Positions 8,701 through 17,000 of a stretch of 19,244 nucleotides of DNA are shown piece after piece; the first letter of the stretch is position 1, and every line of letters begins with the position of its first letter. Source of the DNA: Zancudomyces culisetae (taxonomy: Eukaryota > Kickxellomycota > Harpellomycetes > Harpellales > Legeriomycetaceae). The stretch covers positions 1 to 19,244 of the forward strand of contig LSSK01000091.1 in NCBI GenBank assembly GCA_001969505.1, read 5' to 3'. A program made the position numbers and the translations under genes. The notes under the pieces are model-generated. The model had not been told where the DNA came from, did not search any database, and worked only from the letters and a program-made list of their open reading frames with translations.

Positions 8701-9520
8701 AACTCATCAATCCCATGAAAACCTCCATCAATAGACGTTCATTTGTCATAAAAAATAGCTTTGTAAATAACCTTTTCAAAAAAAATGATTGTTCTTCAGT
8801 TATCAACCCTTTTCCATATTTTTTGGGTGCATACCCTACTTGTATAAGCCCTGAAAATATATCCAGCAGCCCACGCTCCCTCAATATACTTGACACATCA
8901 ATATAATTTACTTTGTCATAAACACAAACTTCCCCTAATTTTTTTGTCCATTTGTACAGCTCTAAAAACCTACCCTCTTCAAAACCCGAGTCGTCATAAT
9001 CCCTACTTGCTAGTCTATAGTATTCAACAAATATTTTGGGATCAAGTCCCAGCATTTTTTTGAGGGCTGGTAATTCAAATCTTTTTTTTAGCTCCACTGT
9101 AGTACCCCGTAATAGTTTTGGTGCCACTGCAAACAATAGCACAAAATCAATCGCTTGTGTAATGTTCAATTTATCCTTTAGCCCGATAACCTGTTCCATC
9201 TCCTTACTCCCTATTCTATCCTTGCAGTCTCCCCACGCCTTTACCTGCTTTTGGAGATCAATGAGTTCTTCAAATATTTTTGTACAAAAGTCATCAAGTG
9301 AACATTCTGATTTCGTACCGTCCTCAAGCGTAGAATTTGGATTTATAGGGCTGGGAAGAATCATTCTTTTACTAGCCGAATCATATTTTCTGACTTTTTG
9401 TTCTATAAAGGATTTAAACGTTGCTGACAAATCCACGATATATTCCTTAATGTCAGAGTTACCCCGCTGGATCCTTTTCAGAATTCTGTCTATGTCTTTT
9501 TCTATAGTTTCCTTCTCCAT
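5795..9520 (-). CDS. RTP1: Rtp1/TANGO6-family RNA polymerase II assembly factor
   Basis: Rtp1 is an HEAT/ARM-like cytoplasmic protein that helps assemble RNA polymerase II and deliver it to the nucleus (known for yeast Rtp1; TANGO6 in animals). The single exon encodes 1241 residues, longer than the roughly 980 of yeast. An in-frame TAA lies immediately upstream of the ATG, so the start is well bounded. The C-terminal half carries the family signatures in order: SPMIPIQAYGLVTLQNLV (about 930-950), EDSYIYLKSISALVRIL (about 990-1008), RLRYGEVLIQFCKN (about 1050) and a C-terminal HEAT-like segment RQLLFLHSSISILGN (about 1100). The N-terminal two thirds are helical and poorly conserved. An Asp/Asn/Gly tract (about 833-860) and a Gly/Ser/Asp tract (about 1135-1155) are low-complexity linkers. 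It is transcribed divergently from DPH7. I rely on motif recognition, without an alignment. Confidence 0.83.
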   Translation of the reverse strand: MEKETIEKDIDRILKRIQRGNSDIKEYIVDLSATFKSFIEQKVRKYDSASKRMILPSPINPNSTLEDGTKSECSLDDFCTKIFEELIDLQKQVKAWGDCKDRIGSKEMEQVIGLKDKLNITQAIDFVLLFAVAPKLLRGTTVELKKRFELPALKKMLGLDPKIFVEYYRLASRDYDDSGFEEGRFLELYKWTKKLGEVCVYDKVNYIDVSSILRERGLLDIFSGLIQVGYAPKKYGKGLITEEQSFFLKRLFTKLFFMTNERLLMEVFMGLMSYRASPSVDRSMLWFKKLCKRFMVKTIQLENGVKVLIEYVVGDDKDSTLTGEKAEDVSNVLLTPGLGTAGGNDKELTEYFTNIVNQLLNLAEESDDNSGRIAVSVLEALAVRFPNYFKAFVYEKTTNELVKWGLNKVPNKQGVVSTVEEKNSADPIRIALGVEHKITTFKKPLIQEVISQDAIANSVNRELADRLKGKVWVYDGDGSGEDGAFENSVLVTGESITRIINLLKKFTDKTICCEQAMELLITPILESLMYLYSFGFNAVNQLKSLSQSVETIKKAQKDKNGAVGVVIERVEALLVDLRCILNGYFKAKDGSEGREMIEIVTNNRMTGTEVYPLFILNFGVEAKYVEIEVRYPTKLPSIPIENFEAVTEHDMDSFDEELWQSRLDTLAIIDIFRHLENKEFLPQLFIGMLYEYIAIYDDLTVEQGRSDAEKDGNHIRYETDLSVNPSQLNKNRMGIFSREVRMTMIGRMVLEFIEYLGPEILTNRTSNVLAFINTVLVRAIENPPKLSTLVNVNGNVEDENIKSSLESQVSDSEILILALSLLLLIVGDVYRAPGGDDYDDDDDNDGDNDGDNDGSDKEKDDRLIRAAFSHLETLKIRWSEYPVIAQLINEIMQLNPNISTSQLESTTDSNGKTMLSSSNSEYIMAIRDLQSPMIPIQAYGLVTLQNLVLEKIKADKAGNTGKNGSNGSKDDASDDSIVETSIDVFKKLIEHEDSYIYLKSISALVRILTVSDKVHKKMILRQIADGYFTEEAAIDDENSNNDGFDARLRYGEVLIQFCKNVGSAVILYVDEIVPKLIQDIDKHSRQKMQLQDRQLLFLHSSISILGNICAIYPLALTRYLGTVVEYCKNSILMSFSSGNSGGGSGGSGDDSNGADEELAPLFMIINRSCITLLSSIILGFKDNLLKQIDASLLREIYRCLKLVSNSIDIFDDVSIWNANVGLNELNKVIKNDLFNSFSLLM
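6961..6996 (+). repeat. 12-bp tandem repeat (3 copies) in RTP1
   Basis: Three copies of catcattatcac (the last ends gt) are followed by gtcatc units. On the coding strand they give the Asp-Asn-Asp-Gly repeats of the acidic linker of Rtp1. The repeat unit is a multiple of three, so copy number can vary without a frameshift. Confidence 0.85.
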
Positions 9521-9864
9521 TTATATATAAGTTTTCCTCTACTAATATGCGCCTCAAATTTGCTAAGATTTATTGTTTGGTGTATTCAAGTAACAATACG
9601 CAATTTTTTTGCTCATATATTAAACCAAGCAAACTAAAAAGCAATAATAATAAAAAGCTAACACACCATTTGCCCATTTATTTCATTTAATCAATCGCAT
9701 TTAAACAAATTTGATCTACAAATTTTCTTTCTTGGTATTTTATTACAATCCCACAAGTTAATAAACTTTGAATTTATACATCGATAATATAGGGGAGAGA
9801 GAAATAAAACTCTGGTTAAACTGAAAATACACTACATATATACTTTATTTAAAATTAGGCAAGA
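9521..9864. promoter_or_regulatory. Divergent promoter between RTP1 and DPH7
   Basis: The 344 bp region separates the two start codons and must serve both genes. It is very AT-rich, with tatatata just before each start (near 9524-9531 on the RTP1 side and 9836-9842 on the DPH7 side). A poly-T run lies near 9603-9610 and an aataataata run near 9643-9653. A single AGGGG motif (9791-9795), which resembles a stress-response element, lies about 70 bp before the DPH7 ATG. No other coding potential is seen. Confidence 0.6.
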
Positions 9865-11877
9865 ATGGCAAATATTAACGAAATAGCCACCGAAATGGCA
9901 AAAATGGACCTCGAATTTACTGCTGATTGTGTAGAGACATATCCATTTGAAAATTCTTTTGGAGAACCAAATCTAGTATCAAGATTTGTTATGGGCATGT
10001 ATCAGCTATTGACAGAGCCTGGCGATACAGCCGATAGTAACACACAACGAAGATGTGGAAAGTTGAATGTTGTAGACGTTATTGCGGACACTGATGGGAA
10101 ATATTCAATGTGAGCCTTTTACTATTCTCTATTCTATTCCCCATACTGATTAAAGCATATTTTTTTAGCATAAACTTTATGGAATTTCTGCTTATAAGAG
10201 TAGCATTAACGTATGATAATATCGTATATTTTAATGTTTATATCAAGCAAGCAAATCTTACATTGAACTTTTCAACTATTGAATAGAAAAGAGATTGAGG
10301 AAATCTACTGCTGCGGTGTTTTTGATATAAAATGGCAAGTTTTATACACCCTAAAACCCAAATTTTTAAAATTTTTTGTACCATTAATGATATTGGTATT
10401 GGATGTATCCGATTGTTAATTAAGCTCTATTCTATCATCGCACTCTCAAAAAACAGCAAACAAATTTTAACGATCTAGGTCGCACAACCCGGTGTGCAAC
10501 AAACATTTATTGGGACAGAGTGGCTCCGATGGAAAGATAACTATATACCAAGCAAATAATGACGAAAGTAGCAAGGTAAAGATCATCCCACCAAGTTCAA
10601 AATCTAAAATTGTATTGTATTTAAATCAAATAATGATATCTATGTGTGCTAATCTTTTCATCCATATAAGAACTGGCTAACTGAACTTCTAAGCTCAGAT
10701 GATGGATTCGAACATGACAACAATGGCAAGTCAGAGATGTGCCTGTCTTTGGATTGGTCAAATAGGGTTTTCCAGAGGTACTTTTTGTTCATGGTATATA
10801 GAGATAGTTATAAATAGATAGCTATAATACACTTTAATATAGTATAATATAATATAATATAATGAAGCAAAGAGTATTGATAAACTGGAATTTTAATGTC
10901 AAAAATAGCGACGAACCACTGATATCAAGTTCTTTTGATAACGGGCACATTAAAGTTCATAAACTGACAGACTCGCAGGGTTCAAACAACGGTTTATCCC
11001 TGATTAATGATTTTAAAGCTCATGATTTTGAAGCGTGGATAACGGCGTTTGACTATCATAATTATGGAAACACTATATACACAGGTATGTATTCAAAAAT
11101 AGAATACTCTTGACACAAACAATTGGACTATCCTGTTTATAAAAGTAATGTGTGTTTGTTGTTTTTTGATAGGTGGAGACGACGGTCTATTCAAGGGCTG
11201 GGACATTAGACAAGATGCAGCAGTTCCCATATTTACCTCGAAGTTGTAAGTACACCTTTACACCTTTTGAAATGACATTTCAACATACTGATTAACATAC
11301 CTCATCAATATATTTCGAATAAATAACACAATATCCAAATATTCATGGTATAGTCACCAGGCAGGTGTTTGTAGTATACAATCTAACCCTCATAATCAGC
11401 ATTTATTAGCAACAGGAAGGTAAAGTTAAAACTTTTATTAACTTTATACATATTCTCAAATACTAGAAATAGTATATGGTATTATAATAAAGCTATGAGT
11501 CTCTTCAGAAACAACTATCAATACACTCTTGAATACTGCATGCTGATAGCTACGACTCAACTGTAAATGTATGGGATAAGAGGTCAATGAAATCCCCCAT
11601 TATTAGCGAGTATATAGACGGAAGCGGAATATGGAGAGTCAAGTGGCATCCCAAAAGCCAAGAAAAATTACTGGTTGCAGCGATGAATAGTGGAATCTGT
11701 ACATTGGATTTGTCTATTGATAGCAAAAAAGTTAACAGTATAAACCAATTTACAAAACACCAATCTTTAGGGTATGGTGCCGATTGGAACTACTTTGGCA
11801 ATATGGATAAGGATATCGTTTTAAGTTGTTCATTTTATGATAAAGTGAGCTATTTATGGGAATCACCACGCTTATAA
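9865..11877 (+). CDS. DPH7: Dph7/Rrt2-type diphthine methyl ester hydrolase (WD40), 8 exons
   Basis: Dph7 removes the extra methyl group from methylated diphthine on eEF2 before final amidation to diphthamide (family knowledge). My exons are 9865-10109, 10287-10334, 10479-10575, 10671-10777, 10873-11084, 11173-11245, 11354-11419 and 11550-11877. They total 1176 nt, or 391 residues. All phases agree across introns of 88-177 nt. Six introns are GT-AG, while the second is GC-AG. Recognisable WD40 strands are FDIKWSHNP with GQSGSDGKITIY, LSLDWS, ISSSFDNGHIKV, YTGGDDGLFKGWDIRQ, LLATGSYDSTVNVWDKR, GSGIWRVKWHP and, near the end, HQSLGYGADWNYF with SCSFYDKVSYLW. The last set is a characteristic Dph7 signature. 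Position 9865 is the first ATG of the ORF and gives a natural N-terminus; a second in-frame Met 14 codons in (MDLEFTADCVE) is an alternative start. The gene converges with the RAD51 paralog, with a gap of about 60 bp. Confidence 0.95.
10335..10478 (+). other. GC-AG intron (intron 2 of DPH7)
   Basis: The donor reads atg|gcaagt and the acceptor reads gatctag|gtc. Only this boundary joins the exons in frame: TG + G gives Trp, producing DIKWSHNP. Using GT at 10339 instead leaves the frames off by one, and no other GT nearby gives phase 2. GCAAGT is the standard form of the rare GC donor. A ttaac-like branch site lies just before the acceptor. Confidence 0.82.
10842..10864 (+). repeat. (ATAAT)n run in DPH7 intron 4
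   Basis: Consecutive ataat/tataa units fill the 3' part of intron 10778-10872, just before the acceptor. This is AT-rich intronic simple sequence with no coding role. Confidence 0.6.
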
Positions 11878-11935
11878 AGAAAAAAAATAGGGGAGGAAGA
11901 AGCTGTAGTTAAAAAACTAGTGGTACATTCCTTTG

Positions 11936-13810
11936 TTAAATAAATGAACTGTTTATAATACAAAGCTGAAATGCTTCGGACATCTCTATTTTAAATTTTA
12001 TAAACAGTTGTTGAATGCTGGTAATAAAGAAGAGTGGGCTGAATATGGATAAACAAAAAAAAATTATTATTGGTCTTACCAAACAAAGTGATCTAATAAG
12101 CACAGCCTGACACGTCTTTCCCTTATATCCTAAATACTCGTCATCAATTGTCGCATCGGAGTTGCTACTATCTATAAGTGTTAAAGCTAAAACACTTGGA
12201 GCCCAACTATCTTTATTTTCGCCATCATTATTCTCGGCGGAGTTATGAATCCTTTCAGTAATGCTGATTTTGTAGTCAATCTTAAGATCGTTATAAATCG
12301 AATAGCTCGGAGAAATGATTTTCTCAGTACAGTTAACCCATATTCTTGCGTGGCAATAATTCGCCCAAATACTTCCCAGTCCATGCCTTAACCCAAATAC
12401 TTTTGGAGAACTGTTTTGACCATCATCGCCATCATCACCATTCTCAACACCATTCTCCCTTTCATCTTGGCTCTTTTGGTATTGTTCTTGCTGCTGACCT
12501 TGCCGAGAGTGATCTGGGTTTACCACCCTGATGTCACTTAACCCAAATACACCGCTATCTCTTGTTTCTGCATATATAAAACTACCATTATGTATTTGCG
12601 TTCCGATTACCTTTTTATTTGTAATATTTACGGAAAAATTAATCGATAGCACGGTGGCATTGCAACTTCTTGTGAGTGAAAACAAGAGCCGTTGGATTGA
12701 CATTGAGCTTGATTGAAATAATGAAGCCGAATCAGTAGCACCCATCAGCGTATAGATATCGTCTATTATCACCAACCTGTTATCACACCTACTATTTTTA
12801 CTTTCCCCGTGTTTTTGTGATAATATCTCCGATTCCAAACCGGTTATCAAGTCATAAGTGTCACCAACCCACACAAAATTCACCCTTTCGAGAATTTCAT
12901 TTACCTATTCACCAATAACATTTGATGCTTTCACTCTAGTCTTTCCTTAATGTGTATATTCGTAACATGGAAAAAAAGTGCAAGAAAGGGAAAGAAAAAA
13001 AAAAGAACAAAATGGCTTACATTGCATAATAGACGTAGTATGCTATGGACTTTATTTCTGTACTTTGAAATATGATCGTGGTGATATATCACAACCGTAT
13101 TGCCTGGATCTTCTTTAATGAATTGTATCGCTATCTTTAGGCAAAGAAACAACATTACCAGCCCCCTCTTTCCAAATACCTCGGTTATTTGATTTCTTGG
13201 CACAACATTTCTATAACTCTCTTCAGAGTCACCAAAATCTTCAGCAGTAGAGTTCTCTATGTGTCCCGGGAGTAAAATGCCTGAAAGCAGATCAAGATCG
13301 CCCCTCTTGTTTTCAATATAACCATCAGAGTTAGTGCCACTGTTCTGAATGGGATTCAGAAATCTTGGAGCTCGAAATCTCTCAATTGCTTTTTGCTTTT
13401 CCTGCTTTATCTATAAAATGTACTATGTTTGTAGTCTCTGAAAATAATACAAATGTAGCTGGTCTCAGCTCACCCGCGCGGAGCAACAGTTAAACAAACA
13501 ATTTGGAAATATCACTACAAAAATACAAATAAAGATAAAGTAAAAGTAAAAGTAAAAGTAAAAGGCCTTTACTAACCCTGCTAAACTCTCTGTCACTAAC
13601 TATATCCGTTTTCAGAGTATAGAGAGCCTCGTAATCTATTTCAAAATAACGTTTTATCCAATCCAATTACAATTGTATTGCTTGCTTATATATAATGCTA
13701 TAGTTGCGGTTCTCTCTTCGTATAACAAAAAGTACAAGCTAGTAACAAGGCACCTTACCGTTTGAAGAGTCGTGCTGCTTCTCCTTGAAAAAGCAGTTTT
13801 TTATACTCAT
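11936..13810 (-). CDS. RAD51 paralog (RAD51D/XRCC2-like RecA-fold protein) with degenerate Walker A
   Basis: This is probably a mediator of homologous recombination. Exons on the minus strand are 13810-13759, 13635-13577, 13410-13021 and 12904 onward, joined by GT-AG introns 13636-13758, 13411-13576 and 12905-13020 with agreeing phases. The start MSIKNCFFKEKQ is the ATG at 13810. Residues 113-127 (TEVFGKRGLVMLFLC) align column by column with the RAD51-family TE(I/V)xGxxGxGKTQxC, but the P-loop Gly-Lys-Thr is replaced by Val-Met-Leu. RLVIIDD (about 210-216) looks like an intact Walker B. GLGSIWANYCHARIWV (about 340-357) matches the RAD51-family (A/G)LGxxW...xR segment. A Gln/Glu/Asp-rich insertion lies between them. 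The C-terminus is uncertain: read-through stops at 11936 (489 residues), or a GTAAGA donor at 12079 leads to a short last exon ending at 11991. The family is fairly sure; the exact orthologue is not. Confidence 0.72.
13540..13563 (+). repeat. (GTAAAA)4 in an intron of the RAD51-paralog gene
   Basis: Four perfect GTAAAA units lie inside intron 13411-13576. On the transcribed (minus) strand they read as a TTTTAC repeat about 13 nt after the 5' splice site. The repeat is pyrimidine-rich in the RNA and probably neutral. Confidence 0.85.
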
Positions 13811-14096
13811 TTTAACTCATACTTCTCCTCTGTACTTCTTTCCTTTGGTTTTTCTATACTCAAATCCTTGAGTAATTTTCCAATAAATAAACTAGGGCCA
13901 ATTTTCTCAATACCTTTTACCTAATCATGAAAGAAGAATCATAATTTATTTACTTGCTACGAAGAATACCAAAATTTAATCCAAGCTATACTGAATCGGT
14001 AAACGTCTCAAATAATAACCAGCGCTTGGCTTTAGGAGGGATGAGTTACAAAGAATTTAAAAAAACAATAAAAGGCGTAAAAAAAAGAGTTAAAAA
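13811..14096. other. Spacer between EFR3 and the RAD51 paralog
   Basis: This 286 bp spacer holds the EFR3 3' end and the RAD51-paralog promoter and leader. It contains a minus-strand open tract (13920-13807) that starts after an acceptor-like tag, has no ATG, and ends in a TGA overlapping the RAD51-paralog ATG. It also contains a plus-strand open tract (13954-14148) that runs into the EFR3 3' end. Neither is recognisable as a known protein. Confidence 0.5.
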
Positions 14097-17000
14097 CTAT
14101 ATTTTTAGATACGAAAAGACATGGTCAGCTTTATTAGAGCTGTTATAATAGTCTCTATCGTGAATATCAAAGCTTTGATCATCGTCTTCATCGCTTGAAC
14201 TTGACTCTACCAAAGCATTACCCTGTGACAAACTATATAACTGAGTTCCTACCGCAGACTGGCTGCTACTCTTACTGTTTCCGTTGACAACATTACTCCT
14301 ACTATTAGCCTTTACACTACTATTATTTTCATCGAAATGAACAGCAGTTACGTTGGCGTCTTTGTTCATTAACATGGTGTTCACATCAGCAAAGCCAGAA
14401 CTCAGAACTTTCTTAAAGTGGGCGACATTTAAATTGTCTGAAAACCCTCTGTTAAACGACTCGTCGCTGTGAATATCATAAGAGACCAACCCTTGGTTCA
14501 GCTGCTTTTCATATTGCATGTTTTTTGTGCCGTCGTCATTGGAATAACCCACACTGTTGGCCAAGACGTTAGAGAAGCCCTCAGATAAATCCTGGTAGAC
14601 AAGTGCGGAAAAATCCATTGTTGCTTTGCTCCTTTCAGATGGGTTTTTGGAGCCCGAAGCGAGATTTTTTTCTGAGTTTTTTTCGTTCTCATCTTTATTA
14701 GCATAACTCAGTGGTTCGACAAAAGTATTGTTGTGATGAGAACCAGTAGAAATGGAGTTTTTCGGAGGGTTTTGTGTCATATAAGGTAGCACAGAAGCCA
14801 TTATTGGAGATGGGAAAACATTTGGAAGACCCCGCAACTTGAGCTCAGGTAGGACTGGATCCAGCATAATAGCCTTCTCGCCGGCCTTTAATAGGTCGCT
14901 GGTATCCAACACGCTCAACGAAGGCCTTGAGTCGAAGAGCTCTGAATTAAGCATGGTTTTTTCCATCACTATGTTTTCTGAATCATTGCCTAATTCGTAG
15001 TCCTTTAGATCAAGTTCGGTATCGACTCTCCTATCCTCAGATACGAAACCAGAAGTGACAGGGAGAAGTTCGTCTTTTTCATCGGCAAGATTTTCACCAT
15101 TATCCTCAGCACTGCAGTACAAAAGGGATGTCAAAACTGCATCAATACTAGCTTCTGTACCCTCTGCATCAACTGTCTGCATTGATTTTAGCGTTTCTAG
15201 ATATCTCTTTGAAATTGTGAGATTTGACCCAATAAACAACCCTGCCAGAAGAGCCGAATCCCAAAGATCACTATTTTGCTGGTCATTCGCTGATCCGGTT
15301 ACAAGCTTTCCGCTACCCTCAGTAAAGCTGGTATTGAATTTGTCGTTATTTTTTGGGCCCGGCCAGCACTTAATATCCGTGTCCATTCTTTCTTCAATTA
15401 GATCAACCCAGCATGATCGTGACTTTTGGCTTGAAATTGTGCTTTCAATGTAATTACTGAGTTCAGATGTTCGTTTCTTGCATTTTTCTGCAAGAGCTTT
15501 AATATATATACTGTATACTGTTTGAATGCAATAAAACTGCACTTCGTGTGATTTTTGCGTGATTGTGCGTCCGTTGTAGATAAGACTCAACGCCTTGAGT
15601 ATTATAAATCTATATCCCGGACAGTACTTGAGTGCGTATTTGAAAAAATAGCTTGAAACGTAATAATTGTAGTTACTGGCACGATTTTGATTAGTTAGTA
15701 GCGTAAGCATAGTGGAAATTACCCTGTCGATCCCTTTGCCCCGCTCTGCAGTCAAGGTGTAGCGCCTATGCGTGTGCCTCTCCTTCGTTTTGTCCTTTTT
15801 GGTACTAGACGCTTTTAGCGCCAAACATGCTATTTGTCCGATCAGGAGCTTCATTTCATCGTCTGCCTCAGGCAGCAACATGCATATTGTAGCTATTGGC
15901 GTCCATGACCATGCATTCACATCTCCCTGTATCCCAAATCTGTTTTCCTGGACTCCACCCTCCAAATTAATTAATGCTTTTTTAATTGCTCTCAGCAGAC
16001 TCATGTTTTTTTGATGCGTGGAGTTTTTTAGTTTACCCATGTCTCCCTTTGATTCTATCTTGATGTGTCCAACAAGCGTCGTCAAAATATCGCAAGTTTG
16101 GTTTGCATAATATTTTCTCTTTACAAGAACTGCTATACATTCCTCTAATTCCTCGATGAGCCTTCGTCTAACTGCACCATTCTCTTCGGTCTTTTCTACG
16201 TCGTTCACGTGCGTTCGGCTTTTAATTGTTCCTGTTCCCACCTCACTCATCAATATTGAAACGAGTACCGCCAGAACCTCCAAAACCGATACCCCCTCCA
16301 AGACCACAGGTCCTTGTAACAAGTATCTCAATATTGCAACCAAACAATATTGTTTTTGATCATTCTTCTTTGACCTTTTACCTGTTAATCGTCCCAAACA
16401 TAGCAATAGCTCTGTAATAACTATGTTTTGATACTGAGGCTGTAGCTGCCTTGCCAAAAAACCCATTAGTTCCTTTCCATAATTCGGATACGCCCAGTGA
16501 TCTGGACAACTGTCTATAAACTTGAATACCGCAAGAATTACATATCGCAAATTAGACCCATATGCCAACTTTGTAAGCCTCCTCAACGCCCCCCATTTTG
16601 CCATCTCTATCCGGGCTATGATCTGATCTTGCTTTTCACTGTCAATAACCTCCTCCTGTTTAACCTGCTCCACATACTCGATATCCTCTTCGTTTATTTC
16701 TATCAACCCCAGTGTATCATCCGCTGCGCGCTCCTTAGACTCTTCCAAAGCATATTTGCCTTTGTTGTTGGATAGAATGCTCTCCAATAACGAATACACA
16801 ACTTGATTTAGCTTTTCTCTGGTTTCGTCTGTGTAAGTATCCTGACACTTAATCACTGCATACACAACCTTGAGCCCAATTGTTTGGCACTGTAGCTTCC
16901 TAGCCTTATCAGTCTCGGCAGTAACTAGGAATTTTGAAAACTCGGATATTAGGTCATTATACATATCTATGATCTCTTCAGATATCACTGCTATTGCACC

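Noticed and set aside
9036-9530. 164-codon open frame antisense to the N-terminal part of RTP1
   Set aside because: Ser/Phe/Ile-rich translation typical of the reverse strand of a charged, AT-rich gene; no family motif; the sense strand has clear Rtp1 features.
10335-10480. Frameshift or pseudogene in DPH7 between exons 2 and 3
   Set aside because: A GC-AG intron with an ideal GCAAGT donor restores the frame and the WD40 motif, and all other junctions are intact.
13120-13200. Hidden intron or wrong frame causing the apparent Walker A loss
   Set aside because: The flanking residues align to the RAD51 family without any length change, so an intron here would disrupt a colinear match.
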